Notes: a model not told the origin generated them from the letters alone. 64,000 bases of DNA from Carboxylicivirga litoralis (GCF_025499605.1 NZ_JAFMVC010000002.1:346205-410204); one strand, 5' to 3'; shown: positions 44,600-54,477, counted from the first letter of the stretch. Numbers and translations: made by a program.

Positions 44600-45007
44600 T
44601 TAATATTTGTTTCCTAGAATAATACCGTTAATAAAACCATTGAGCAGCGCACTGCCTATATCTTTCGAGCCATGTGGATTAAAGCTATCACGTCGGCAGT
44701 TATTGCCAGTGTAATAAATGTCATTGCTTGGGTAATAAGCTTTGTAGGGTAAAACAACTTGACTCTGAGAAACCAAAACATTGTATTGCTCATACATGCC
44801 ACGGTGATTGAAGATAAGGATTGGACGATTAGAATGGTGTATCTGTCCAGCGTTTAAATCGAGTTGAATAGGATAATACTTTAGCTTTAAATCAAGTGTT
44901 AACTCTGTGTTTTTTTGTATACTATCCAATTGCATCGAATATTGAGCATGGCCATTTATACAAATTATACAGATGGCAGCACTTAGCACAAACTTTATTT
45001 GCTTCAT
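44600..45007 (-). CDS. Exported hypothetical protein
   Basis: A 135-residue protein with a signal peptide (MKQIKFVLSAAICIICINGHA) and no recognised domain. The mature part is beta-rich and Tyr/Asn-rich (NHRGMYEQYNVLVSQSQVVLPYKAYY) and ends in a Gly/Ile-rich hydrophobic tail (SALLNGFINGIILGNKY). Two cysteines remain in the precursor's signal region and one in the mature part. It lies 59 bp after the DUF5916 gene on the same strand. No function can be proposed. Confidence 0.7.
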   Translation of the reverse strand: MKQIKFVLSAAICIICINGHAQYSMQLDSIQKNTELTLDLKLKYYPIQLDLNAGQIHHSNRPILIFNHRGMYEQYNVLVSQSQVVLPYKAYYPSNDIYYTGNNCRRDSFNPHGSKDIGSALLNGFINGIILGNKY

Positions 45008-45066
45008 CAGTTGATGTAATGATTTTTATTGGGCGGCAAAGTTATGTATTATCTACTTAAATGCGA

Positions 45067-47478
45067 TTATATTTGTTTCTTGCGTAAGGAATTAAAATCG
45101 ATATAATAAAGCAGTTTAAATGATACGGTGTTGATTTGTGGACTATTACGGATGATTTCTATGTTATCAGCATAGTCGCTAACCATGTTATCTTCTTGAG
45201 CAAAAACTGAGTTTTTCCAGCCTAATGTCATTTCAGAACCAGGTGCAAATACCCATCGCAGTACCATGTCAACATTAAATGAATTGAAGTTACGGTCATG
45301 ATTATCATCGTAGTCCGGGGCATCAATTAAAGTGCCATTGTCTTGTAACAGGTAAAAGGCTTTGTTTTCAGCTCCCGACCAATAATGACGTCCTCTCAAT
45401 CGAAGGCTCAGCTTATTATTGAAAGTATAGGCCATCTCTAATACATTCTCTATGGTGTTTAAATCGCGTTGGGCAATAAATATGGAATCTTCAGCATCAT
45501 TGCGGCTGACATATCCATAGTCATTGGTTTCCGGGCTGCACGAAAATTCATAGTCCAGAGCTAATTTTTGTCCAATACGCCAACCAAGGCCAAGTCCCAT
45601 CCAATTGCCATACTGATTGCGGTCGGGTCGCTCAAAGCCTCCGAAATAGACATAACCAGAAAACTTTTTATTCCAGTCGCTGTGAACAAAAAAGTTGTAA
45701 TTATACCCCTGTGGTTTGTATAAATATCGGTCTTCAACACGCGTCTCGTCATAGTTATGTTCCTCACTCATCCATTCAGCCCGAGCTTCAAAACCATAAT
45801 TGTTCATAAAGCGCCATTCGGTGTATACCCCTAACTCTTGTGCTCTAAGATCCCATGGTTCCATCACCATATCATTTTTGAAATAAGCACGTGCCATCCC
45901 ACTTTGAAAAATGCCAAATGGTTCAACTTGGTTTAACATCACGTAGGTGTCTGTATCAAATAAATTGTTACGCATTAAGAAACCCATGTCGTTGGGATTA
46001 TAGTCTTTGTGGTAGGCTTCTTGTGAGATGCCAAATTGCCATTTGCCACTGTTTTTAGCTACTTCGACTTCGGCAAACCAACCTGTGGTTTTAGCAGTAT
46101 CCACACGATGACTAACACCACCTTTCCCACTAATAGCATAGGTTAATGATCTGTCTCTAAACTGGAATTCGGTAGCCGTAACATTTGCCCCGAAAGAATG
46201 ATCGTACATCGACATGTTGGTATTAATCAGGCTGATGTAGGAATTGTTTTTAAGCGATTGGTCGATGACCGAAACATTATAGTTGGTGAAAGGCTGAATG
46301 AGGAATTCCCTGGAGCTGTTTTTAATAGTATCTTTTATAGTCGCATGGGAGCTAAGCGACATGGCATTTAAAAAGCCAACCGCAAATCCATTTTTACTTC
46401 GACCCGATATTTTTGTGGCATTAATTAGTTGTGTTTCAGATGGTCGGTCACTGATGATTTCATTGTCAAGAAGTGTTTCATCAGCATCGCTTGAAAATTT
46501 AGGCCGGCTTCCTATTCGCCTTGAGTAGAAAACATCGCCGCGATCAAACAACTCCATACCTTCAGTGAAAAATTGGCGACGTTCAGCATAATATATTTCG
46601 TAAGGGCTCAAGTTAAGTTGGCGATCATCTGATTGAATCTGACCAAAATCGGGAATTAGCATCATGTCCAGCGTATAGCTTTCATTAATGCCGTATTTCA
46701 TATCCAATCCTCCTTTGTAGGTAAAATCAGTTTTATCAATTTCTTCATTGTGCTCTACATAGGCCGCCAGGTAAGGAGAGAAGGATAAACGGGTAGGTGG
46801 TTGAATATCTTTAATACCAGTTAACTCACCTTGCTGATGAATCCATCCTGAGATATTACGATCGATGAAATTCCAGGTGTTATTAGAATTATAACGGCGT
46901 ATATTACGAAAAATATTGATTCCCCAAAGGTGAACCGGTTGATCGGGAAACCGAAGTGCGGAGTACGGGATGCGCATCTCCACTATCCAACCTTTATCTG
47001 TAATTTGCGTTTTACTTTCCCACACGGCATCCCAGTTGCCATCCTCACGGTCACGATCACTTTTTATCGCTTTCATATCCGATTGAACACCAGCAGGTGT
47101 AATATAGAAGCCGTATGCTAATTGCCCCTCGTTATAAGGATCGATATAAACGCCAAAATAATCCGAGTTGCCAATGTTGTCTCTTTCAGTCAGGTAGTTG
47201 TAGATACTATCGGGTGCGTTGTCGTGTAACATGGCACCAACATAGATAGCTGTTTGGTCGTAAAAGAACCAAACTTCTGATTTTTGCATGGCTGGCCGGC
47301 CGTTATAGGGTTGAAGCTGCACAAAATCTGTGGCAGCTTGTCCTACCTGGTAAAATTCTTCATTGAGCAGGCCATCGATTTTTAAAGGAGAGGTGATATA
47401 GGTAGCGCTGACACTTTTCTTTTGTGCATACAATGTTGCTGATAAGAAGACTATCAACAAGATGTGTAGAAATTTCAT
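45067..47478 (-). CDS. CBM9-like/DUF5916 outer membrane protein (2)
   Basis: An 803-residue exported protein of the same plan as 34744-37002 but closer to the family norm. After the signal peptide (ending SATLYA) comes a CBM9-like domain (about 20-220: PLKIDGLLNEEFYQVG, EVWFFYDQTAIYVGAMLHDN, GVYIDPYNEGQ, MRIPYSALRFP) and then the DUF5916 barrel (SPYEIYYAERRQFFTEG, many amphipathic aromatic strands, ending KLLYYIDFNSLRKKQI). The function is not known for the family. It leads the minus-strand group 47478 to 43968 and has the divergent tyrS gene behind it. Confidence 0.92.
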   Translation of the reverse strand: MKFLHILLIVFLSATLYAQKKSVSATYITSPLKIDGLLNEEFYQVGQAATDFVQLQPYNGRPAMQKSEVWFFYDQTAIYVGAMLHDNAPDSIYNYLTERDNIGNSDYFGVYIDPYNEGQLAYGFYITPAGVQSDMKAIKSDRDREDGNWDAVWESKTQITDKGWIVEMRIPYSALRFPDQPVHLWGINIFRNIRRYNSNNTWNFIDRNISGWIHQQGELTGIKDIQPPTRLSFSPYLAAYVEHNEEIDKTDFTYKGGLDMKYGINESYTLDMMLIPDFGQIQSDDRQLNLSPYEIYYAERRQFFTEGMELFDRGDVFYSRRIGSRPKFSSDADETLLDNEIISDRPSETQLINATKISGRSKNGFAVGFLNAMSLSSHATIKDTIKNSSREFLIQPFTNYNVSVIDQSLKNNSYISLINTNMSMYDHSFGANVTATEFQFRDRSLTYAISGKGGVSHRVDTAKTTGWFAEVEVAKNSGKWQFGISQEAYHKDYNPNDMGFLMRNNLFDTDTYVMLNQVEPFGIFQSGMARAYFKNDMVMEPWDLRAQELGVYTEWRFMNNYGFEARAEWMSEEHNYDETRVEDRYLYKPQGYNYNFFVHSDWNKKFSGYVYFGGFERPDRNQYGNWMGLGLGWRIGQKLALDYEFSCSPETNDYGYVSRNDAEDSIFIAQRDLNTIENVLEMAYTFNNKLSLRLRGRHYWSGAENKAFYLLQDNGTLIDAPDYDDNHDRNFNSFNVDMVLRWVFAPGSEMTLGWKNSVFAQEDNMVSDYADNIEIIRNSPQINTVSFKLLYYIDFNSLRKKQI

Positions 47479-47621
47479 GTGATTTAGTTAGTGTTTTCTC
47501 AAAACCTTAAAAATATTTAAAAATACAATTTTTAGAGGTTAACGGCATGTTAAAATACTGTATTAATTAATATTCAGTCCTTTCCTTACTGATTTATCGT
47601 TTTTACATCTCAAAAGTACAC

Positions 47622-47650
47622 TTTCAAACATTGGGTTTTTACTATCTTTG
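47622..47650 (+). promoter_or_regulatory. Promoter of tyrS
   Basis: TATCTTTG (47643-47650) matches the -7 consensus TAnnTTTG; TTTC at 47622 is a fair -33 box at 17-bp spacing. It leaves a leader of about 55 nt, too short for a T-box. Confidence 0.65.
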
Positions 47651-47710
47651 AGGCTTCGTAAATAAATTAATGTAGAATAGCGTCTGGTAAGACAATAAAT
47701 AAGTAATCAA

Positions 47711-49003
47711 ATGAATTTTGTTGAAGAATTAAGATGGCGTGGCATGATTCACGATGTAATGCCGGGAACAGAAGAACAATTAGAGAAAGAACTGACGTCA
47801 GCTTATGTGGGTATTGACCCAACAGCAGATTCATTGCACATTGGTCACCTGGTGGGGGTGATGATGTTAAAACACTTTCAGGCATGTGGACATAAGCCCT
47901 TGGTTTTGGTTGGAGGTGCAACCGGAATGATTGGTGATCCATCGGGTAAGTCTCAGGAGCGTAATTTGTTAGATGAAGAATCGTTGCGTCATAACCAGGC
48001 GTGCTTGAAAAAACAATTGGCTTTATTTCTCGATTTTGATTCGTCGTTACCCAACGGTGCTGAATTAGTGAATAACTATGACTGGATGAAGGAGTTTACC
48101 TTCCTGGAGTTTATTCGTGATATTGGTAAGCACATCACGGTTAACTACATGATGGCGAAAGACTCGGTGAAGAAGCGTTTGGGTGAAGAGTCACGCGTGG
48201 GTATGTCATTTACAGAGTTTACTTACCAATTGGTTCAAGGTTTTGACTTCTTACACTTATACCGCGAGAAGAATTGTAAGTTACAGATGGGTGGTTCTGA
48301 CCAGTGGGGTAACATTACCACCGGAACAGAATTGATTCGTCGTAAGGAGCGAGGTGAAGCTTTTGCCATGACTTGCCCTTTAATTACTAAAGCAGATGGT
48401 GGTAAATTTGGTAAGACAGAAAGCGGTAACGTATGGTTAGACCCTGAAAAAACCAGTCCATACCATTTCTACCAATTCTGGATGAATACTTCAGATTCAG
48501 ATGCTGAGAAGTACATCAAGATATTTACCATGTTGACGAAAGATGATGTAGAAACCTTGGCCAAGGAACAGGCTGAAGCCCCTCACCTGCGTGCTATGCA
48601 AAAACGTTTGGCCGAAGAGGTAACGGTTATGGTTCATGGCAGAGAAGCCTATGATTCAGCTGTTGAAGCCTCTCAGATTTTATTTGGCAAGGCAACCACA
48701 GAAGCACTCCGCAAAATTGATGAGCAAACATTATTAGCTGTTTTTGAAGGAGTGCCTCAGTTCACTGTTGATAAGGCTTTGTTTGCAGAAGGCGTCAATG
48801 TGGTTGATTTGTTAGCCGAAAAAGCGACTGTGTTCCCATCAAAAGGTGAATTGCGCCGAACGATTAAAGGTGGTGGAATGAGTATTAACAAAGAAAAAGT
48901 AACGGATGCCGAATTGAGCGTTGACGCATCGGCTCTTCTAAATGATAAATACTTGTTGGTTCAAAAAGGCAAGAAGAATTACTTCTTAGTCATTGCACAA
49001 TAA
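47711..49003 (+). CDS. tyrS: Tyrosyl-tRNA synthetase
   Basis: The enzyme charges tRNA-Tyr with tyrosine in the cytoplasm. The 430-residue protein is of normal bacterial length. The class I HIGH motif appears as HIGHLVG (near residue 43), tyrosine-pocket residues lie in [12 protein letters not shown] and [10 protein letters not shown], and the KMSKS loop is KFGKT (near 235). The C-terminal part (about 345-430) is an S4-like RNA-binding domain ([15 protein letters not shown]). A good promoter and a terminator frame it as a single gene. Confidence 0.98.
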   Translation: MNFVEELRWRGMIHDVMPGTEEQLEKELTSAYVGIDPTADSLHIGHLVGVMMLKHFQACGHKPLVLVGGATGMIGDPSGKSQERNLLDEESLRHNQACLKKQLALFLDFDSSLPNGAELVNNYDWMKEFTFLEFIRDIGKHITVNYMMAKDSVKKRLGEESRVGMSFTEFTYQLVQGFDFLHLYREKNCKLQMGGSDQWGNITTGTELIRRKERGEAFAMTCPLITKADGGKFGKTESGNVWLDPEKTSPYHFYQFWMNTSDSDAEKYIKIFTMLTKDDVETLAKEQAEAPHLRAMQKRLAEEVTVMVHGREAYDSAVEASQILFGKATTEALRKIDEQTLLAVFEGVPQFTVDKALFAEGVNVVDLLAEKATVFPSKGELRRTIKGGGMSINKEKVTDAELSVDASALLNDKYLLVQKGKKNYFLVIAQ

Positions 49004-49024
49004 CCAATTTAGCAGAAGGAATTG

Positions 49025-49052
49025 AAAGCAGGCAGTAATGTCTGCTTTTTTT
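49025..49052 (+). terminator. Terminator of tyrS
   Basis: Stem AAAGCAGGCA/TGTCTGCTTT (one G-T pair) with GTAA loop and T7, 21 bp after the stop codon. Confidence 0.9.
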
Positions 49053-49117
49053 ATGTCTTAATTGCAAATGGTTTTTGGATTATCAGTGAGAACAATCTTA
49101 ATCTAACAACCTTAATA

Positions 49118-50350
49118 CTACTTAAACTCAAGGCCGATCAGTGAAATATCATCGAAGGCAGCACCTTCGTTTTCAATGCGATCAATAATTTTGCGAAGGC
49201 CTAAGAAATTGTGCTCCAAAGGATGGTTGTTGTTCATGATTTCTTCCACTTCTTCAGCTCCCGATTCTACCTGGTGCCCGTCGTCCAATTCAACTAAACC
49301 ATCGGTAAAAGCCAATAGTTTTGACCCTTTAGGAATATGTACTTTTCCCACTTCAATAGAAGGTATAAAATCGAGCATGCCCAATCCAATGCAACCATCC
49401 TGAAGGTGTATCAGTTGCTGTTTACGAGCATCGTACAAAAGAGGAGGAAGGTGACCAGCATTCACATAGCTCAAGCGGCGTGTGATAAGGTTGTATCGGC
49501 CAATAAATAAGGTGATGAATTTCTCACTATTGGCACTTTCATTTACACGAGCATTTAACTGGTGAACCAGTTTTTTAAGATTGCAACTGTATGAAAATGA
49601 AGAGCGGATGACAGCCTGGAAATTAGACATAAGCATGGCTGCCGAAATACCTTTACCAGAAACATCGGCAATGCAAAAACCAATTTTATTGCGCGATAAA
49701 CGAAAAACATCGTAATAATCACCACCAACACCCATGTGTGGTTGATAATAGGTATGGATATCGAGCTTGGAAGTCTTTGGTAATTGGTGTTTGCTGGGTA
49801 CCAGTTGATTCTGGATGCGTGAAGCAAGCTCCATCTCCTTTTTAATCACCTCTTGTTCCAGTAATTCCTGCTGCATGCGTTTATTCTCAACAAACACAAT
49901 GATCAGGTTAGAAATTATCTGAATGAGTTTAAGGTGCTTAATGGTTGGACTAATGCCTTGTTGTTCCTCTTCAATGTCACCAATCAACACATAACCAATG
50001 GCTTTATATCTGTGAAACAGCGGTATAACCGCATCAAACCCTTTTAAGTTGGGAGGGTGCGATAAAGTGATGCTTTCGATGGTTTCGTATTGCAAGAGGT
50101 CTTGCTCAACATCAATGCTGGCGGCCTCTTCATCAGTTACACCCGAGATAAGCAGATTTTTCCAAACATCGTTTGAAAAGGTGTAAACTAAAACTTTACC
50201 AACTTCAAGCTCTTCGCGTAGTAAAATTTCAAATTCTGAGAGTAGATCTTCAATACTATGGTCCTCATTAATAGTCTGCGCGATATCAAGGATAATATTT
50301 AATCTATCCTTGTATAAACGAAGCCTTTTCTTTTTCAATTGGGTAACCAT
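49118..50350 (-). CDS. PP2C/SpoIIE-family serine phosphatase with GAF-like domain
   Basis: A 410-residue cytosolic protein phosphatase. The N-terminal 160 residues resemble a GAF-type sensory domain (LRLYKDRLNIILDIAQTI, VFVENKR), followed by a linking helix and the SpoIIE/RsbU domain (about 190-410). Metal-binding aspartates lie in GGDYYDVF and CIADVSGKG and the last in FTDGLVELDD. Enzymes of this group remove phosphate from anti-sigma antagonists in partner-switching systems; no such partner gene is next to it. The gene stands alone, convergent with tyrS. Confidence 0.93.
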   Translation of the reverse strand: MVTQLKKKRLRLYKDRLNIILDIAQTINEDHSIEDLLSEFEILLREELEVGKVLVYTFSNDVWKNLLISGVTDEEAASIDVEQDLLQYETIESITLSHPPNLKGFDAVIPLFHRYKAIGYVLIGDIEEEQQGISPTIKHLKLIQIISNLIIVFVENKRMQQELLEQEVIKKEMELASRIQNQLVPSKHQLPKTSKLDIHTYYQPHMGVGGDYYDVFRLSRNKIGFCIADVSGKGISAAMLMSNFQAVIRSSFSYSCNLKKLVHQLNARVNESANSEKFITLFIGRYNLITRRLSYVNAGHLPPLLYDARKQQLIHLQDGCIGLGMLDFIPSIEVGKVHIPKGSKLLAFTDGLVELDDGHQVESGAEEVEEIMNNNHPLEHNFLGLRKIIDRIENEGAAFDDISLIGLEFK

Positions 50351-50432
50351 AGAAGATAACTCTTTCCAACTAAGGTATTAAAAAAAACCTATAAAAGTCA
50401 GTATTTCTTGATGTCGGGTGTACTTAATAAAT

Positions 50433-50487
50433 AAAAGCCCCTGCTATAAGTAGCCACTAAGTGTTTAGTTGCAAGCTTATAACAGGG
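50433..50487 (-). terminator. Terminator of efp
   Basis: On the minus strand a 12-bp stem (50487-50476 with 50450-50439, one G-T pair) spans a 25-base loop and is followed by GGCTTTTAT. It lies 22 bp after the efp stop. Confidence 0.75.
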
Positions 50488-50508
50488 AGATATTATTTAG
50501 AAATAAAA

Positions 50509-51075
50509 TTACTTAACACGCTCGACATACGAGTTGTCAGAGGTATTAATTTTAATTTTATCACCAGTATTAATAAATAAAGGCACCATAATTTGAGCAC
50601 CTGTAGTAACTGTAGCCGGTTTCAATGAGTTAGTTGATGAAGTATCACCTCTAACGCCAGGTTCTGTATATGTTACCTCAAATACTACGTTTGCAGGTAG
50701 GTTGACCATTAAAGGTGTTTCAGTATCGGCATGGTAAACTACTTCAACTTCCATTCCTTCGTTTAATAATGCAGTGTTATCAATCAAGCCTTCTTCGATA
50801 GGTACCTGCTCAAACGTTTCGGCGTTCATAAAATGATAACCCATATCATCTTTATAAAGGAATTGGTGTGGACGACGCTCTACACGTGCTTCGTTAACTT
50901 TTACACCTGCATTAAATGTATTTTCAATCACCTTACCGGTTGATACATTCTTAAGTTTTGTTCTTACAAACGCGGCTCCTTTTCCCGGCTTAACGTGCTG
51001 GAATTGTACAATGAAAAATAACTGTCCATTGTACTCAATGCACATACCGTTTCTAAAATCAGCTGTAGTTGCCAT
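50509..51075 (-). CDS. efp: Translation elongation factor P
   Basis: EF-P (188 residues) binds ribosomes stalled at polyproline stretches and helps peptide-bond formation. The KOW-like domain I has the loop [13 protein letters not shown], whose K32 is the usual tip residue that may be modified in other bacteria. Domains II and III follow ([33 protein letters not shown] with the terminal signature [17 protein letters not shown]...GDKIKI). No modification enzyme gene is visible in the window. It has its own promoter and terminator. Confidence 0.98.
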   Translation of the reverse strand: MATTADFRNGMCIEYNGQLFFIVQFQHVKPGKGAAFVRTKLKNVSTGKVIENTFNAGVKVNEARVERRPHQFLYKDDMGYHFMNAETFEQVPIEEGLIDNTALLNEGMEVEVVYHADTETPLMVNLPANVVFEVTYTEPGVRGDTSSTNSLKPATVTTGAQIMVPLFINTGDKIKINTSDNSYVERVK

Positions 51076-51115
51076 ACTATTGAAATTGTGATTATTATTA
51101 TCTTAAAAAACGCTG

Positions 51116-51137
51116 CAAAAATACACGAATTCGTGTA
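51116..51137 (-). promoter_or_regulatory. efp promoter with 16-bp palindrome
   Basis: On the minus strand TATTTTTG (51123-51116) is a perfect -7 box. Immediately upstream is TACACGAATTCGTGTA (51122-51137), a perfect 16-bp palindrome that shares two bases with the box and sits in the spacer, a usual place for a repressor operator. Confidence 0.6.
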
Positions 51138-51186
51138 AAAAACGAATTGTATGACTTAAAAGCTGTCCATTTCAGTTATTTAGATG

Positions 51187-51996
51187 CTAATGTTGAACGC
51201 TACTGAATGGATGTTTTAGTCCTTTGAATTCGTATAGATTGCAGGTAAATGAACCAACAGCTAAATCAAAACGTACGCGCATAGGGATGCGATTTTTATC
51301 ACGTGTAATCCATACATGCATATCATCTTCGGTTTTGAAAGACCTTCCAACCTCCGTTACGGGCGAAAACTTATAGCATTCAATTTTTCCGAAATCGGTT
51401 TTAATTACTTCGGTGCCCCGGTAACGGATCCGTAATGGAAAGTTTTCATCTGAGAAATAGGTCATGAATTCGATCACCTCACCAACCTCCAGTTGATCAT
51501 TAAACTTATGGTTGCGAGCAAAATAAAAGGATGATAAAATATCCAGTATGCCCTCCTGAACTTGGTGTATACCTGATTTTTTCGAAAGTACTTGCGAAGA
51601 ATCCCTAATGTATTCAACTTCGTTATAGTAGCGATATCTTCCTTCTCGAATGCTTCTTATGGCTTTTACGGGTTCGTTTGTTTCAATATCAATGAAGCTT
51701 TCGTAGCGGTCGCGTATTTTATACAGCACATCGGCTAAACCAACAGTTACCCCACGACCAATAACATGATGAACTGGGGTGCCATTGAATATGGAATCTT
51801 TTACTGTAAGAGTGGCTTTACCTCCAGTAACAATACCGTAATTCAAGGTGAAGACTAGCTTTTCTCCTCCCTGATAGGCCTGGTGAGAGGTTAAAGGGTA
51901 TGGTGTAATAAATGCTGTATCTTTCTTCTCTTCCTGAGCTGCCATTATATTGCTGCAAAGAAGAAAACTGATCAGTATAATAGTAAGCTTTTGCAT
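51187..51996 (-). CDS. DUF3108 domain exported protein
   Basis: A 269-residue protein with signal peptide; the ATG at 51996 opens it directly (MQKLTIILISFLLCSNIMAA), while an upstream start at 52044 would add 16 non-signal residues. DUF3108 features are visible: YQGGEKLVFTLNYGIVTGGKATL, the MRVRFDLAVGSFTCNLYEF end, and beta strands with RDRYESFIDIETNEPVKAIR. The family is periplasmic and of unknown function. It starts 80 bp after the tsaB stop on the same strand and may be co-transcribed. Confidence 0.9.
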   Translation of the reverse strand: MQKLTIILISFLLCSNIMAAQEEKKDTAFITPYPLTSHQAYQGGEKLVFTLNYGIVTGGKATLTVKDSIFNGTPVHHVIGRGVTVGLADVLYKIRDRYESFIDIETNEPVKAIRSIREGRYRYYNEVEYIRDSSQVLSKKSGIHQVQEGILDILSSFYFARNHKFNDQLEVGEVIEFMTYFSDENFPLRIRYRGTEVIKTDFGKIECYKFSPVTEVGRSFKTEDDMHVWITRDKNRIPMRVRFDLAVGSFTCNLYEFKGLKHPFSSVQH

Positions 51997-52076
51997 AAGC
52001 CTTGTTTTAGAGATTAAGTTAAGATTACTTACTCTATATGACAAACAAACGCTTAAAAATACTTATTGGTTTTCGG

Positions 52077-52778
52077 TTACAGCACTTTTTTCTTTGGTGT
52101 GGTCGCCACAAAATCTTTCAGGTAAAATGGTTCGAAATAGGCCACGTCTTCAAATTGCTTTTTGTTGTAGTAATTCTCAGCCAGTGGGGCCAGGTTTTTA
52201 GCTAATGGATGACAATCATCGACAAAAACAGCATTGTCATGTTTGATAACTTCTTTACACTTGTCGGCGCCATTTCCAAAGAAGATGACCTTGTTGCATT
52301 CCAGCCATTTTGAGAATGTTTCTTCATCAACAATCTTGGCAGAAATTTCTTCCTTTAAATTAAGTTGTGTATCAAAAATAGCGGTATACACTTCCATACG
52401 ACGAGCATCCATTAGGGGACAAAAGACAACAGGTAAATCTGGTGAATTCCACTCCTTTATGCTCAAAGGTTGTGAGAGGATATGCATCGAATCGATGGCA
52501 ATCAAGGGCTTATTGAGGGCATAGCAAATACCTTTGGCCGTTGAAACACCAATGCGGAGGCCGGTATAAGAACCAGGACCACTGCTTACGGCTACAGCAT
52601 CTATATCTTTCATTTGTGGAGTAGAGTCTTGCGCAAACAGTTCTTCAATTAAAACTGTTAGGTTAGAGGCATGTGAATTAACCTGGAATAATTCTTTACA
52701 TGCAACAACTTTTCCGTTCTCACTGTAGGCTACCGAACAAACGCCAGTAGATGTTTCAATACTCAATATCTTCGCCAT
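52077..52778 (-). CDS. tsaB: tRNA t6A synthesis protein TsaB
   Basis: TsaB (233 residues) is the ASKHA-fold partner of TsaD in making N6-threonylcarbamoyl-adenosine at position 37 of ANN-decoding tRNAs. Diagnostic segments are ILSIETSTGVCSVAY at the start, NSHASNLTVLIEEL, and the core AVAVSSGPGSYTGLRIGVST with KGICYALNKPLIAIDSM. Later the protein varies, as usual. It has a -7 promoter box just upstream. Confidence 0.96.
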   Translation of the reverse strand: MAKILSIETSTGVCSVAYSENGKVVACKELFQVNSHASNLTVLIEELFAQDSTPQMKDIDAVAVSSGPGSYTGLRIGVSTAKGICYALNKPLIAIDSMHILSQPLSIKEWNSPDLPVVFCPLMDARRMEVYTAIFDTQLNLKEEISAKIVDEETFSKWLECNKVIFFGNGADKCKEVIKHDNAVFVDDCHPLAKNLAPLAENYYNKKQFEDVAYFEPFYLKDFVATTPKKKVL

Positions 52779-52795
52779 ATCCTTATTTTATGGCG

Positions 52796-52803
52796 CAAAA
52801 ATA
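52796..52803 (-). promoter_or_regulatory. -7 box of tsaB promoter
   Basis: TATTTTTG on the minus strand, 18 bp before the tsaB ATG, matches TAnnTTTG exactly. No clear -33 box is seen, and the transcript would have a very short leader. Confidence 0.5.
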
Positions 52804-52900
52804 ATAAATTGTTTTGAAGATAGTAATACTAATAAAATACGGATGTCATCTATTTCTCATTCTGAAATATAGATGACATCCGTTTCATAGACTTTAAAAA

Positions 52901-53000
52901 TAAGCTGTCAGCTAATAGCCAATAGTTCATTTGTTAAAATGTAAATTACCTCCGGTCTTCCGTCTTCTGTCTCCGGTCTTCTATCTTCTACTTTCAATAC
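52901..53000. repeat. Degenerate 7-bp tandem arrays
   Basis: Four units (TAAGCTG, TCAGCTA, ATAGCCA, ATAGTTC) at 52901-52928 and seven units (CCGGTCT, TCCGTCT, TCTGTCT and so on) at 52952-53000. The second array ends exactly at the stop codon of the adaptor gene at 53001. Confidence 0.6.
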
Positions 53001-54269
53001 TTAATCCTTCTTCTCCTCAAAGAGTTTATCAACTACCTGTACTGGACTTTCATTTTCTAGCTTACGCGAAATGGCCGAATAGGGACCACTAATAACTTCA
53101 TCTTCTTCTGCTAAACCGTCCAAAATCTCAATGTATTTGGTGTTCTGTATGCCCGGTTTTACTTTCTTTTGAATGGCTTTCCCATCTTCGACTACAAATA
53201 CCACCTCGATGCGATTGTCTTTATCTACATCAGCTTTAAGCGAATCTGTTTTTACCGAATCGGGGCGTGTAGTAACCGATTGTATAGGTATTGTTAGCGT
53301 ATTGTAACAGGTGTTGGTTTGAATATCAACGGTAGCCGACATGCCCGGACGAAATGGGTAAATATTATCCACATCTTCCATGATTAGGTGCTTGTATGAT
53401 TCAGGCAGAATTAAAACGCGAACTTCAAAATTGGTGATTTGGTCAGCACTGGTGCCTTGTGTTTTAGCCGAGTTGGCTATTTGGGTTACAACACCTTTAA
53501 ACTGCTGTTTTAAATAGGCATCGACTTCAATTAAACAAGTGTCGTAATGACTTACGCGGATGATATCATTCTCGTTGACATCAACTAGCACTTCCATTTG
53601 GTGTAGGTTAGCTAAAGTCATCATTTCGGTACCTTCGAACTGGGCGGTTCCAACTACACGTTCTCCTTTTTCAACATTAAGACGAGAAATGGTTCCGTCC
53701 ATCGGGGCATAGATAGTTGTTCGGTTCAGGTTGTCCTTGGCTTCTTTTAATGAAGCACGTGAGTTACGCAGTGCCGCTTTGGCCGATGCGCTATTGGCCT
53801 GGGCAATTTCATACTCCGATTCAATTTGTTCAAAATCTGACTGCGAAATGGTTTTATCCTCCCATAATTGCTTGTTACGTTCGTAGTTGAGTTCTTTTTG
53901 CTGAAGCTGAGCTTTAGCCTGTTGCAGGTTAGCCTCGGCCGATTTAACCGATGCTTCCATTTTTTCGTAATTACGCTCGTATATATCTGGTTGAATACGA
54001 GCTAATACCTGGCCGCTCTTAACTTCCTGACCTTCTTCCACTAAAAGCTCCAGTATTTCACCCGAAACATCGGAACTGATTTTGACTTCCACCATGGGTT
54101 TGATTTTACCATTGGCTGTGATGGCTTCGGTTAATGTGCGTAGCTGGGCTTTTTCAACCAGCACTTTTTCCTGGTACTCTTGTCCAATCCAGCCTTGTTT
54201 TTTACCAAGCACTAATACAATTAAAATAACAACAATTGCAACTATCGCAATAACAACAGGTCTCTTCAT
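53001..54269 (-). CDS. Efflux periplasmic adaptor (HlyD/MacA type), second
   Basis: A 422-residue membrane-fusion protein. It has one N-terminal membrane helix (MKRPVVIAIVAIVVILIVLVLG), a lipoyl/barrel-sandwich half (SSDVSGEILELLVEEGQEVKSGQVLARI), a long coiled-coil hairpin (about 95-185) with many Glu/Gln/Ala, the second lipoyl half (APMDGTISRLNVEKGERVVG) and a beta-barrel with FRPGMSATVDIQT. MacA-like adaptors link an inner membrane ABC exporter to TolC. It is the last gene of the export cluster, 282 bp after the TolC-like gene and beyond its terminator, so it may have its own promoter. A second adaptor lies at 56088-57170. Confidence 0.93.
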   Translation of the reverse strand: MKRPVVIAIVAIVVILIVLVLGKKQGWIGQEYQEKVLVEKAQLRTLTEAITANGKIKPMVEVKISSDVSGEILELLVEEGQEVKSGQVLARIQPDIYERNYEKMEASVKSAEANLQQAKAQLQQKELNYERNKQLWEDKTISQSDFEQIESEYEIAQANSASAKAALRNSRASLKEAKDNLNRTTIYAPMDGTISRLNVEKGERVVGTAQFEGTEMMTLANLHQMEVLVDVNENDIIRVSHYDTCLIEVDAYLKQQFKGVVTQIANSAKTQGTSADQITNFEVRVLILPESYKHLIMEDVDNIYPFRPGMSATVDIQTNTCYNTLTIPIQSVTTRPDSVKTDSLKADVDKDNRIEVVFVVEDGKAIQKKVKPGIQNTKYIEILDGLAEEDEVISGPYSAISRKLENESPVQVVDKLFEEKKD

Positions 54270-54477
54270 AGATTCAGTAATTTATCATGGCTAATTTAAT
54301 AAATAAGTTGGTTAGTAATGCCGATTACGAATCAAAACGATGGATAAAAAAACAATCTGAGATTCTGTTTCGGTATTAACCTCCCGTTAATCGGGACAAG
54401 CTATAAAATAAGCAAAATGCCTTATCAATCATTTTGTTATTCATTTGTTATAAAGAGGCAGAAGTTTTGTCGAGAAA

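Noticed and set aside
34744..47478. Treating the two DUF5916 proteins as TonB-dependent receptors
   Set aside because: They lack a plug domain and TonB box; the N-terminal part is CBM9-like instead.
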